DNA of 64,000 nucleotides from Aricia agestis (GCF_905147365.1 NC_056428.1:1642001-1706000); one strand, 5' to 3'; shown: positions 22,551 to 32,790, counted from the first letter of the stretch. A program made the numbers and translations. Notes: a model not told the origin generated them from the sequence alone.

Positions 22551-23459
22551 TCGTTCTTCGGGCGGACGTACAACAACCTGTCGTCGATATCCGAGTGCAA
22601 GAACAACGGGGAATGCGTCATCAACAAGAAGAACAGAACGGCGTGCAAGGCGTGCCGGTTACGGAAGTGTCTCCTCGTCGGCATGTCCAAATCGGGCTCG
22701 AGATACGGCCGAAGATCGAACTGGTTCAAGATACACTGCCTACTCCAGGAGCAGCAGCAACAGCACATGCAGCAGCTACACTCGAGCAAGTCTCCGCCAT
22801 CTTTCAACTCGCCCATCAGTCCTTCGTTTCTACCGACCAACCTCCTTCCCGCCGCGGCTCTGGCGGACTACTACAAGAATTCCGAAAAGAACCCGTACAC
22901 CGAGGACGTTACCAGACACAGTGCCTCTCCATCGGATTCGGGAGCATCATCGGCCGATCCGGAGGACGACAATAGTTCTAGAAGTACCAGTGGACTCAGC
23001 ACGCTCCGGCCCGCGTCGTCCCCGTGCAGCGAAAAGGATATAAGGATGCACGCGATCAGAAGCAATAAGGATCCGCGACGAAAAAAACCAACGCTCATCC
23101 CCTCGCCTTTCGGACCGATGACGCCGTCTCCGAGTTTCTCTCCCCGGACTAGACCATTTTTGTCCGGTCCCATGCAAATACGTCCGATTCCCCCCGGATT
23201 GGCATGGCAGAATCGAAACGGGGGGAGCGTTGTCATGCATATGCCGGCGGTGGCCGGCGTCGCCGTTGAACAAGACCAGCCCATTGATCTGTCAATTAAG
23301 TCCACAGCAGTGTTGTTTAGGAGTCCTAAGCACGAGGACGATTCTGAGCCCGAGCTCAGCATCGATCTGAGTCAAGATAATAGCAAAGATATCATGAAAA
23401 ACCCATTAGATCTTAGTCTCGTTCCTAAACGGGCCGAGGAAGTGCCTCTAACTGGATAG
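22551..23459 (+). CDS. knrl: Knirps-family nuclear receptor, 3'-terminal coding exon (partial)
   Basis: This exon encodes the last 302 residues of a Knirps-family (NR0A) DNA-binding protein; the family lacks a ligand-binding domain and in flies acts as transcriptional repressors in embryonic patterning. It starts at the splice acceptor with SFFGR, so the last P-box residue is Ser. The second zinc finger has Cys 16, 22, 32 and 35 (C-x5-C-x9-C-x2-C), then RLRKC and the Knirps box SGSRYGRRSNWFKIHCLLQE at residues 48-67. Then come a Gln run (about 68-74), a Ser/Pro-rich and acidic body, a basic RRKK (176-179), and PIDLSIK (244-250), SIDLS (270-274) and PLDLS (285-289). The two PxDLS motifs fit binding of the corepressor CtBP. 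It ends at TAG 23457-23459. The first finger is on an exon not seen here. With about 26-30 residues added the protein would be near 330, shorter than fly Knrl as I remember it. Family certain; paralogue (knirps, knirps-like or eagle) less so, with the C-terminal DLS layout favouring kni/knrl. Confidence 0.93.
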   Translation, partial: SFFGRTYNNLSSISECKNNGECVINKKNRTACKACRLRKCLLVGMSKSGSRYGRRSNWFKIHCLLQEQQQQHMQQLHSSKSPPSFNSPISPSFLPTNLLPAAALADYYKNSEKNPYTEDVTRHSASPSDSGASSADPEDDNSSRSTSGLSTLRPASSPCSEKDIRMHAIRSNKDPRRKKPTLIPSPFGPMTPSPSFSPRTRPFLSGPMQIRPIPPGLAWQNRNGGSVVMHMPAVAGVAVEQDQPIDLSIKSTAVLFRSPKHEDDSEPELSIDLSQDNSKDIMKNPLDLSLVPKRAEEVPLTG

Positions 23460-23490
23460 GTATTATAAGAATACTGATTAGTAATTTTGT

Positions 23491-23616
23491 TGTAAATATT
23501 TCTTGTTGAAATCACATTCCATTTTCGCTGTAGATTTATAGATACGTTGCCCTACAGCGTAACTTAAAGTGTTATATTTGTTATAATCGTTTATATTTTT
23601 ATACCTTCTGTAAATA
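23491..23616 (+). promoter_or_regulatory. Two UGUAAAUA (Pumilio-type) sites
   Basis: TGTAAATA at 23491-23498 and 23609-23616, 32 and 150 nt after the stop. Both fit the PUF consensus UGUANAUA. Fly Pumilio regulates early patterning mRNAs such as hunchback, so post-transcriptional control is a reasonable but untested inference. Confidence 0.45.
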
Positions 23617-23773
23617 TTGTAGCTTATTTTGTACTTGTACTTATATAAAGAGTTTGGCCATTTCTAGACATAATTTTGTTTATATCTGATCATGCTTTAG
23701 TTATTGATATTTGCCAGTTTCAACAGACTGTTAAAGAAGATGTTGTAAGGAAAGGACCGAGTAGTTAGTTGAC

Positions 23774-23852
23774 CCCTTATTCATAATTCGTCAACAAAGT
23801 GCCACGTATAACATTAGCTATCTATTATAGCTAAAAGTGATATGAATAAGGG
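23774..23852. mobile_element. Small foldback, CCCTTATTCATA ends
   Basis: CCCTTATTCATA at 23774-23785 is exactly reverse-complemented at 23841-23852, enclosing 55 bp. It lies inside the likely 3' UTR. Confidence 0.6.
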
Positions 23853-24098
23853 TGTAAGTTAAGCAAAATTTCGGATATGCTATGCTTCTAGTTTAGCAGG
23901 TAATCCTATTCCGAAGTCTCTGCCATACAGTATTTAAGTTACATTACATTCCTCTAGTTTACCTGAATTCTCTACCAGATATTAGTGTAAATTTATTTGT
24001 ATGCTTAAGTTAAACGTGTCATAAGTAAATTGACTTGGCCAAAAAAAAATTGTATCAACTTTTTTAAGTAAAATAATTTAAATTCATAAGTGATAATA

Positions 24099-24395
24099 TA
24101 CAATGTGTCCCGACACCGCTTTAACTTTGATATTTTTATGTTTAATTCCACAAAATTTATAACATAATGTAAGCGTAGTCCACAAGTTTTAAGCTATCAA
24201 ATGAGACCATTTTATCTTCATAGAATATTTACATGAGAAGTAGTGGCCAGATTAGTGTGAAAGCCCGAGAAAAACTAAAATAGCTGCCATTTTAAAACCG
24301 TGAGAGAGAAAAAAAATTGAGAGCTAATTTGTCGATAAAATATGCCATAGATCATGACATTAAATGATCGGACACCGGTGTCGGGACACATTGTA
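24099..24395. mobile_element. MITE with perfect 20-bp inverted ends
   Basis: TACAATGTGTCCCGACACCG (24099-24118) and its exact complement (24376-24395) bound 297 bp with no coding frame. If the outer TA is the target duplication, the ends are CAATGTGTCCCG and this is a TA-inserting DNA transposon derivative. It sits in the likely 3' UTR of the receptor gene. Confidence 0.85.
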
Positions 24396-24698
24396 GATTT
24401 TATATAAGTGATGAGTGAAATAACCTCTTTAAGGAGCAACTTTAAGTTGCATTGCATTCCAACTTAAGGATAGTAGTATTATAATAAAAATGGTGGCCAA
24501 ATTAGAGATAATATTATATTCGAATTAATTTAAAGGTTGATGTACATTATTTTTGGCCGAGTACTTTAATTATATTAGAAATCATAAAAGTATTTATGAT
24601 GTAAATTATACTATATTATACACTTTATTTCAATTGATTTTGATCTAATTGTAGGCAAATTTAATTGCGAACTATAATGCTACCATTATTATATTACA

Positions 24699-24711
24699 CC
24701 CCCCCCCCCCC
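24699..24711. repeat. Poly(C) run of 13
   Basis: Thirteen C in a row followed by TCCCC, unusual in this AT-rich context and prone to sequencing error. Confidence 0.9.
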
Positions 24712-25404
24712 TCCCCTAAAGGCCCAATTCAAGCAGCACAGCGGTGCGGTGTTGCCAGACTTCGGCACGTGCTTAAATACGCGTGTGATTAGACATATTA
24801 TGCGAATAACAATTGAATAAGTTGACAAAAATGCTATGCAGTAGCTTTACCGCGGCAGTCCGTGAGTGCCACACGTATTTTTTTGTTTACGCTTAGATCA
24901 AAATGAGTTGAAACGGAAAGGATAAACGTGCCAGTTTACAAGCCAGTAATTTTACCAGATCTAGTTGAATAAGTGGGATGCGGCCAGTGAAATTATAACG
25001 AAATTAATGTACAAAAAGTGTATTATAATTCTAAAAATGTAGGTATTTATTATAGGTAGGCCAGTTTATTGAGTCAATACGTGCATCTAAGACAAGGCAG
25101 TCTTTAGTCAGTCTTGGAAATGAACAAATATGTCTTATAGCTGTCTTGAAAGTCGACAAGCATTAGTCAGACTTGTCGCGAGACAGTTTTGTCAATTAAA
25201 TCCCAAATGGTGAATCGAAACACAAAACTTTAAATGTCAAAAAAAAAACACAGCCGAACATATAAACTCCTCGTTTTTTGGAAGTCGGTTAAAAATTCTC
25301 TAAAACTTGCCTCACCATTTTTCTTTGAACATAAGAGTAACTTTTTTTACTTTTTATGGGAAAATCTATGGTGTTGAGGCGCTTGCACATAGAATTCACA
25401 AAAA

Positions 25405-25503
25405 AATAATTCACATATTTCAGCGATGCAGTACACAGTCAAATATAAGGAATTCCTACCCAACCTAAAGTATTATAACTTGGTTTTGTTACATCTTGTA
25501 TAA
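25405..25503. mobile_element. Decayed arm of the ACAGGGTGTAACA foldback
   Basis: TTTCAGCGATGCAGTACACAG and CCTAAAGTATTATAACTTGG..TTTTGTTACATCTTGTAT correspond to the right arm of the 9964-10228 element. Only one arm is visible. The nearby TTTTTTGGAAGTCGGTTAAAA at about 25265-25290 is another common repeat motif. Confidence 0.5.
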
Positions 25504-25987
25504 TTTGTTTTGGATATTCTAAAGACTGTTTTGTCGCAGATGAGCGGTAAACCTAAGTTAGTGTCATTGTGTTAACTATTTTCGTTATTGTTTAGTTTTG
25601 TTGTATATTTTTATGCTTTTCAATGCTCAAATCGTTAGAAATTACTATCATGAAATTATCTATCAATGAATAGTCATTGGTTAAGAAGAATAATTATTGT
25701 AATATCAATAGACAAATATTTTGGAAACATGTTGCAGACTGAATGAAAAACTCAATTTAACAAATTTGTAGTTGTTATAGGTCATTTTATAGAAGTAAAG
25801 ACGATTTCCTATAACTAATATAAGTAATGATAGTTATTTGTTATCAGTGTGATAATATATTTTTATTATTGTGTTTACTTTATGAAATCTTAATATATTT
25901 GAAAACAATAAAACAAGAGTGCCTTTTAAATGAAGTTTCTTTATTCACCAAAACCGTAGCAAATTCGAAATTTTATCCGTTCTAATA

Positions 25988-26384
25988 CAGGGTGCAATCA
26001 AACCTACCGGCCGAATTCTTTTTGGGCTTAGGTATCATTGGGAGAGTCCATTTAACCTCCATTGGACCTTTAATCAAATGCACTCTCCATTTAACCAAAA
26101 AAATGGGGTGTTAATTTTTTTTCAATAACCCACTATCGTTGCAGAACGGTCACTTATCGGCGGTGGGTAGAGCGGTGACGCGGAGGAAGCACGCGCGCGG
26201 GCGGCACGCCACGCGCCAGCGACGCGTATTGTCCATTAATTGGGGTGCTTTTTATTAGGATAACTTTCAGATGCTATTTCTCAACATTTTAGTACTAAGT
26301 GATTATAAAAGAAAATTACGTGTATTTTATTTTTAATATGGAGCAATATATCGAAATTTGGCCGGAAGGTTTAATTGCACCCTG
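25988..26384. mobile_element. TA-flanked MITE, CAGGGTGCAAT ends, nested
   Basis: CAGGGTGCAATCAAACCTACC at the left and GGAAGGTTTAATTGCACCCTG at the right are imperfect inverted ends of about 33 bp, with TA on both sides (25986-25987, 26385-26386). The interior has a GC-rich stretch at about 26150-26225 unlike its surroundings. Flanks TTCTAATA and TAAATGG join into the Helitron-like start ..CTAATA-TAAATGG.., so it landed in such an element. Confidence 0.8.
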
Positions 26385-26386
26385 TA

Positions 26387-26515
26387 TAAATGGAAATGTG
26401 TGCGTCTGTTTGACTGTTGCCTGTTCACGCTAAACCACTAAAACAGTTTGAATAATATCTGAAATGGGAATACTTTGAGTCCCGAAAAAGGACATTGCAT
26501 TATTTATCGCACAAA
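26387..26515 (+). mobile_element. Helitron-like fragment split by a MITE
   Basis: TAAATGGAAATGTGTGCGTCTG, TTCACGCTAAACCAC, ACTTTGAGTCCCGAAAAAGG and TTATCGC follow the family order. The missing start lies before 25986. Confidence 0.65.
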
Positions 26516-26539
26516 ATGTTAGCACTATAGTCAAATCTT

Positions 26540-26862
26540 TGCTAAACAAAGTTGCAGTGAAAATCTAATTTCATAAGCGTTGAGAAAAAACGATGTAAGA
26601 AACTCGTGTAGAAGTAACAGCAAAATTCTGAAAATATTTTCATACACATATTCCATTTTAAAAGACAGCAACCTACACAATATTTAAATTGTATAATATT
26701 TTTAAAGAAGAAACTATACAGAATTAATGAATTTTAAGCTAAGATTAATCTTCTTTTACCATCGAAGAGAGTGACCATGTCTACATAAGAATTAATGAAA
26801 TCAAACGCACGCTAAAATGTACGGTTTCATGATTTTTATTATAACTATAATGTACCATCAAG
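26540..26862. other. AT-rich noncoding DNA
   Basis: Nothing recognised. Confidence 0.5.
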
Positions 26863-26999
26863 GAAATTGATTCCTAGGCAGTTGATAGACCAACCTCATT
26901 TGGTCGGATTTTGTCAACTCAATGTTAATTGTAATCTATCGGCTGGGTTTAAAGTAACGCTAGGTACGTAGGTCTCCAATCTGCCTAGGAAACAACTTC
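26863..26999. mobile_element. Foldback MITE, second copy of the 14080 family
   Basis: GAAATTGATTCCTAGGCAG at the left and CTGCCTAGGAAACAACTTC at the right. The interior motif TTGGTCGGATTTTGTCAA echoes the copy at 14080-14220. Confidence 0.65.
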
Positions 27000-27112
27000 T
27001 CTGATATTACCTACGTTCTTAATCGATAAAAATGCTTCACACCATGATATTTTGGCGCAGATACAGAGGTGACATTAGATTCGTATTTATAGTGAAAGTG
27101 ACACTGGTGACT

Positions 27113-27240
27113 TAGGGTCAATTCAGACCGCAACGCGACGAGGCGAGGCGAGGCGCAGCGTGCCATAAATTTGTATAGATTTGACAGATTTCAATTGCGT
27201 GAGACGTCTTCCGAATCTGTCAAATCCGTATAAATTTGGA
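27113..27240. mobile_element. GAGGC foldback element, plus half
   Basis: TAGGGTCAATTCAGACCGC, CGACGAGGCGAGGCGAGGCG, then TAGATTTGACAGATTTC..GAATCTGTCAAATCC, a small internal inverted pair. Reverse-complement relative of 15061-15161. Confidence 0.6.
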
Positions 27241-27267
27241 AATGCATCTAAGCATGCAAATGCATCT

Positions 27268-27313
27268 AAATTAAAAACCTGACTATATCAAAATATAGTC
27301 AGGTTTTTAATTT
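27268..27313. repeat. Perfect 21-bp hairpin, 4-nt loop
   Basis: Arms 27268-27288 and 27293-27313 are exact complements around CAAA (key bases AAACCTGACTATAT). As RNA it would be a stable stem of 21 bp followed by U's, shorter than a typical animal pre-miRNA. Confidence 0.9.
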
Positions 27314-27319
27314 TTTTTT

Positions 27320-27783
27320 AAATAACCGTTAAATTGTTCTCCTTCATTTCTACATGTAATGTAAACGGAAGAAATTATTCAAATCAAACAAGAGACAAAA
27401 CCAACAAAATATGTAATGCATTATTCTAACTTGATCATTTCGCTGAGCTTATTACCATACTGATGCTTCGCATAAATCAATAGATCATTATTCAGGAGCC
27501 ACACGAAAATACACTCTGATACCCCGACATAGAGTCTATAACACAGTCGAGAGGATCTAAAAAGGAAGAATGTGATAATATTAGTCACGACTCCTACATT
27601 ATGCAGTGATGCTACTGTGAACTACTGTACAGTTTGTTTTTTTGAGGGAAAATAAACAGAATAACTTAGGGATTAACCGGTAAGTCGCAGTAGTATACGA
27701 AATGTGTCAGAATAATACGAGAATAAGGCGTAGCTTCTTTATGTACTACCAGAGATATTCGTAGGCAAAGGGCAGATTAAGCT
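27320..27783. other. Noncoding DNA
   Basis: No gene or named repeat recognised. Confidence 0.45.
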
Positions 27784-27893
27784 TGTCCCTCGGGCATCCC
27801 TGAGATCAAATCAAAGGGTTTTCATGGTATTGTTACCACTGTTGATCCTGGCGACACAGGAGTTGCAGTGTTGTTGAATAATATGTGGTGGCC
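27784..27893 (+). mobile_element. Interspersed repeat (CTGGCGACACAGGAG)
   Basis: GTCCCTCGGGCATCCCTGAG and GATCCTGGCGACACAGGAG recur in reverse complement at 44637-44732. Class unknown. The region to about 28150 (GTCAGATTAAG twice) may belong to it. Confidence 0.6.
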
Positions 27894-28159
27894 CAATTTC
27901 TCGTTTAAAAAACCCGGGTGTATTTTAGTTAGGTTATGTATAATAGTAATTGGGGAGAAGAAGAGGGGATTTCGGGAGTAGCTCGAGCGTGTCAGATTAA
28001 GCTTGCATAGGCTTCGGACATGTGTCTAGTTATCATGGTATAGAAATCAGATTTCTCACGTGGTGGGTATTTTTTTTTTAATATTGAAATGCCATCGGAT
28101 CTGTCAGATTAAGATAGGGGATGTTTGGTACACCCAAAAGAAGCTTCCATATAGGGACA

Positions 28160-29995
28160 TTTTAAAATATAAAAAAAGAAAGCTTCATAATATGTTCTTA
28201 ACTAAGCTTCGCAGAAATTTTATTTTGCACTAAACTAAATGATTTAGTTCTTGTTGTCTAAAATATATTTATAATTTACCTAAATAAGCATTTTTCTGCA
28301 TACATTTTCATTTTCAAAACTTTAAAATGGCTGCAGTTTCTGAACCAACCGCAAAAAACCGCTCTTATTATTTTTTTATCAGCTTTACCTAATAAACAAA
28401 ACCTACTAGGTCTCCATGACGCTCAAGTGACTACAAAAATAGCACCCTCCCCTCATCTACTATAACCAATAACGTTGACTTTATAAAACCCAAACAAATA
28501 ACGAAGGTGCTCTTTCAACCTCTGATTCAATTTCTACAATATTACTTGGAACTTTTGGGAGACTACTGAAATTCATAACAATATACCAAAATATGCACAA
28601 GTTTCTGTCGGTCTGCCTCTTCACCCTCAAACTAGATTATTATGATATAATCTTAAGACAGAAAATATATTTTTTAACGAAAATAATTATTTACACACGA
28701 TAAATTATTTTCGGAACACAAAAAAGCAACAATAATTATAGCGTTTAATATGACAAGAGCTCTCCTAGGCCTCTACAAAATAGGCATAACATAAAAAACT
28801 ATGAAAATCAACTTGGCACTCCCCAACTTCACATTAATAAATATTATAACAAAAAATATATAATTTATTTATTCATTATATAATTTATATATAAATATAT
28901 AATTTATTTTATATTATAAAACATTAGTCATTTTTAACTCATCAACTTGAATCTATGAGTAGGTTTTACGTGGGCGATCTAGAACTATATTTCACTTGAC
29001 AAAAGCCGCCAATAGGATATTTATATCGACGACGCGGTAATATCTAACAAAAAATTTGATTGATATCTCCAAGATCAATACGACCGACACCTGCTCGAAT
29101 TTGTACGTAACTGTCGACGCCGAATAAGGTGCCTTATCAGATTTAATTGATATAATAAGTGAACCGTTTTCGCAAAAAATTTACGCACTTCGAAGAAATA
29201 ATACCAGAGAAGTGACAAGACGATGCATAATAATTGAAATTTTCAAATTTGTTTTGGTCACCCCTCGTTTTGGTGAGCTAGCTGATAGCTGACACTAGGT
29301 TAAATCCTGCAGTTAACTATAATATGAGCTGAAAGTTAAAACTTCTCTGTTATCAAGCCTGCGATTTCTTTAAACACTGCCATAAACTTGATATCTCGTA
29401 GAAGCCGTTGTTTGGGAACGTTTTGACATTTGACTTTAGATATTGATGTGAACGGCATACTTTTTTATCAAGCGTAAGAATAAACCACATATAGGGTTGA
29501 ACAAAATTCAACTTATTGTTAAAATCAAAGCCGTCCCTAGATTTTACGAATCGAAATGTGCGAAGTAACAAATCATCATTTTTTCATGATGGCCGCCGTA
29601 AGAAATGTAGCTCGTTAGCGACGATAATAAGCGCTTTGCATTGTACGCTCGTGAAGAAGAGCGTTAACATTCTATATACCCATCAATAGCTCCCGATAGT
29701 TTATGGAGAGCATAACGCATATTTAAACACTGAATAAGGAAGAGAGATATGTGCTAAGACGCTCATGATTTTCGTTTTTGCGGGTCGATCCTGCGAGAAA
29801 ATGGCATTTTTAGAACGGTCAATAACTAGTCTAGTCCATCAGTTCTAACAAACAACGATTTATTTTATTTTCACTGTGAATTTATGTGAAATAAGGTTTA
29901 TGGCTTTATTGAATAAGGAGGTAACACCTTCCACTTTTTAACAATGCAGTATTTTCTCAATTTTCAACTTGTTATTTTATCTTAACAAGCTTGCA
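28160..29995. other. AT-rich noncoding DNA
   Basis: Very AT-rich self-similar sequence at 28850-28922 (ATATAATTTATTT repeats). No coding region recognised. Confidence 0.5.
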
Positions 29996-29999
29996 CAGA

Positions 30000-30050
30000 A
30001 AAAAAATCTTTAGTAAAAATTTTACAAAAAGTTTTACTAAAGATTTTTTT
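30000..30050. repeat. Perfect 19-bp hairpin
   Basis: Arms 30000-30018 (AAAAAAATCTTTAGTAAAA) and 30032-30050 are exact complements around a 13-nt loop. Possibly the remnant of a tiny foldback insertion. Confidence 0.85.
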
Positions 30051-30059
30051 AACGATTCT

Positions 30060-31062
30060 ATATTATTAAGTAGCAAACTAAATAAAACTTAAATCTGGTC
30101 TGAATAGCTAGTCCTTATATCAAATACCTACTGCCAAAATCTTTCGGCGTCACAATAATCAGGTGAAAAATTTTCGTCAACACTTGTGACGACGATTGTA
30201 CATTAAAAATGCGTTCCGATTTTAACGAGAGAATATGCTGGCCTAATTGAGATTGCACCTCGCCGTCCAAATCATGCGCACACGCTGAATAGATGGGACT
30301 TGTATGGAACTGTAAAAAGTAACTGTAATTCTGTCGGTTGAAATATAAATTTGAAAGTTTCGTTCGAATCTAGACAAAAAAATAGAAGGTTTTTTACTTT
30401 CATAGTAAAAATGTACGTAGTCGCAAGCTTATTCGGTAATGTTAAGTCGATTCGTTTCATATTTAGATTTAGAAAAATGTAATTTCGCACATAGAAAAGT
30501 AAAGCGCCACTGTACTGAAAAAAAATTGGTATAGTGCCACTTTTGTTTTCATTGTGGATTATTACACTGGTGAGGAATAAAAAGTAATGATTCAGTTTAA
30601 AGGTAATACTGGACAATTTTTAAAATATTAAAAAATGCAAATATATTTTTATTAATCAAACGTTTAAATACATCTTATCAAATTATTTCTCACATCATAT
30701 AAATTATAAGACCCTATAGTCCAAATTTTATGTGCTGGGCCTATAGAATTGACAAGTATGAAATTATTAGCATAATTTGAATGTAAATTACCCGAAATAT
30801 ATTATTATACATAATGTTCTTATAATATATTCAGAGAATAAGAACGTTAATGGGTAAGTTATAGCTACTTTAATAAGATCATGTATTATTTATTTTACTC
30901 AACTGCGATAGAAGAGTTTTGTGTATCTAGCTTAAAGTTAACCATATTTATATTAAATTGGCACGCCCTAAAAGTTTAAAAGCGGCTGGTCAGTTTTGAG
31001 TTTGAAAGTGTCGTTAGATTTGCCGAAAGAGTGACATATTTTTTTTTTTTGTGAATTTGTTA
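30060..31062. other. AT-rich noncoding DNA
   Basis: The 30272-30616 (-) frame lacks domain features and is Phe/Leu/Ile/Asn-rich. Nothing else was recognised. Confidence 0.5.
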
Positions 31063-31165
31063 TTAAATATATTACCATTTTCTGGTACCCGTTACATAAG
31101 TCCTTCGGGTACTTAGTCAGACTGATGTATCCATAGATATTTTATTATTATTATTATTATATTGG
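31063..31165 (+). mobile_element. SINE family C 3' end, plus
   Basis: TATTAAATATATTACCATTTTCTGG, GTACCCGTTACATAAGTCCTTC, GGTACTTAGTCAGACTGATG and an (ATT)n tail match the 3' half of the SINE at 45068-45346. The tRNA-like head is absent. Confidence 0.7.
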
Positions 31166-31448
31166 TTTACGTACATGTAAATTATTAAGAAATTTTACAA
31201 CATAAGCGCGTTGAAATCTTTTACTAGTAACGTTGAAAATATCATTATTTTTTATATAATTATAAAATGATAAAAAAAATATATTATCTATATTTTTTTA
31301 ACCAGTTTTGTTAAAAATAAGTCGGGTGTTACTAAACTAACTAAATTGATTTCGTCTTACGATACTGTTCCAATAGGTAATAAATATTTTATAGATTTTG
31401 ATTCCAGTTTATTTGGAAGTATCAATTACAAGGCAGTATATATATCCA

Positions 31449-31657
31449 CTAGATATAGTCCGTTACACTGTTGCACCAAAATTCGTTTGTCGCGTGGGAA
31501 TCGTACATTTTTCCGGGATAAAAAGTATTCTAATAATTTATTGTGTGTTAATTTACCGGGACTCTATATTCAGAAAAATATACGAAATTTTAGCAAAATC
31601 CGTTCAGCCGTTTGAGCGTGAAGAGGTAATAGACAGACATATTATACACTTTATGGA
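31449..31657 (-). mobile_element. Helitron-like element, minus, old
   Basis: CTAGATATAGTCCG..GTTGCACCAAAATTCG at the left, TTTGAGCGTGAAGAGGTAATAGACAGAC and a decayed TTATGGA at the right. Full length for the family but diverged. Both plus frames across it are incidental. Confidence 0.65.
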
Positions 31658-31702
31658 TAAGGATTAAACAAAAACTACAAGGTTTTTGTTTAGGGACTGT
31701 CT

Positions 31703-31823
31703 GCACTGCGAATTTTGACCGCACGGATTTTTTTCGTACTTCTGTAACACATTGAATCTTATGAGTGGTAAAAATTTCGCGATAAAATGTGAATAAATTC
31801 GAGGCGGTTGAAATTCGCAGTGC
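31703..31823. mobile_element. Small inverted-repeat element
   Basis: GCACTGCGAATTTTGACCGC at 31703 pairs 18 of 20 with GCGGTTGAAATTCGCAGTGC ending at 31823. The centre has CATTGAATCTTATGAG. Noncoding. Confidence 0.6.
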
Positions 31824-31922
31824 CAACATCCTTCAACTTCTGGATCAAATACAAATTCAGCCATCGAATGATTGTAAGAGTAGAGAGCTAACGTACAGAG
31901 ACCAGAAACTGTCTGGGCCCTT

Positions 31923-32075
31923 TAGACAAAGTATCTTTCGTTATAAACGATGATGAAATGCGTTATCACATATGTATGCGGTTTGACATAAGTCACCACT
32001 AAATGACATTTTACAGACGAAGACTAATGTCAAATCCCATACATTTTGATAACAAACGTCAAAGGACTTTGTCTA
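31923..32075. mobile_element. Foldback MITE, TTTGACATAAGTC family
   Basis: TAGACAAAGTA and GTATGCGGTTTGACATAAGTC at the left pair with GACTAATGTCAAATCCCATAC and ACTTTGTCTA at the right. The inner arms match those of the element at 53348-53520. Confidence 0.7.
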
Positions 32076-32089
32076 TCCTCTGAATCGAC

Positions 32090-32790
32090 ATCGTTTATCA
32101 AAATGCCAGATGTCAAAATGAAATGTCAAAAAATGATCTAATTTAGTAAGTGGTATAATCAAGTGATTTATTTGATTGGCAATTAACATTAATTTATAAT
32201 TAAATTCCTCAGATTAGTATCTACTGACATATACAGGCATTTGAATATACAATCAAAGTATATTGCATTATGGACATTAAAAACATATTAATAATTGGAT
32301 CGTGTTACCGAAAAATAGCATTTATATGTTAATTTTAGGTGATTTCCCATAATATATTTTTTTATGAATTAACAGTAATTATTAATATGGTATTTGAGTT
32401 AATTTTGGAATTCCATGGAAATATTTTTGGATAAGCTGAGAGTTTTAGTAATTAAATAAAAAAATAAAAAGGTAATTTTGCAATTTGCTAATTATTATTA
32501 ATCCATTCCGAAATCAGCATCTATGAGCTTCTTGTCACTTTTCTGCTAATTTAAATCTTCCCTGAACTTTCATAGAATGTTACCCGTGTGACTTTAGGGA
32601 GGAGGCCAAGCCCCCTTATTGTATATCTCCAAACCAACTGGCAACAGACTAGTTATAGCCATGATTAAACTACCTAGGTCTTAACCAGACTTTAACAGAA
32701 ATCCCTGGACTTTAACAAACCTTTCAAAACTAAGACTAGCCAAATCAGTTCAGCCATTTTCCGAGTTTTAGCGAGACCAACAAAATTTAA
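32090..32790. other. AT-rich noncoding DNA
   Basis: A GTCAAAATGAAATGTCAAAA tract at 32113, otherwise nothing recognised. Confidence 0.5.

Larger units (their letters stand above)
23460..25912 (+). other. Probable 3' UTR and downstream region of the receptor gene
   Basis: No further frame follows the TAG. UGUAAAUA, the Pumilio-type site, occurs at 23491-23498 and 23609-23616. Possible poly(A) signals are AATAAA at 24483-24488 and 25907-25912, so the true end is uncertain. MITEs occupy 23774-23852 and 24099-24395, and a C-run lies at 24699-24711. Transcript evidence is needed to place the 3' end. Confidence 0.45.

Noticed and set aside
22411..23043. Long overlapping plus frame rich in Arg, Ser and Thr
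   Set aside because: It is a shifted reading of the receptor exon; the frame with the zinc finger and Knirps box is the real one.
22871..23362. Minus-strand frame of 163 codons
   Set aside because: It is antisense to the GC-rich receptor exon and has no independent features.
27268..30050. Hairpins followed by T-runs as bacterial-type terminators
   Set aside because: The window is eukaryotic, so rho-independent termination does not apply.
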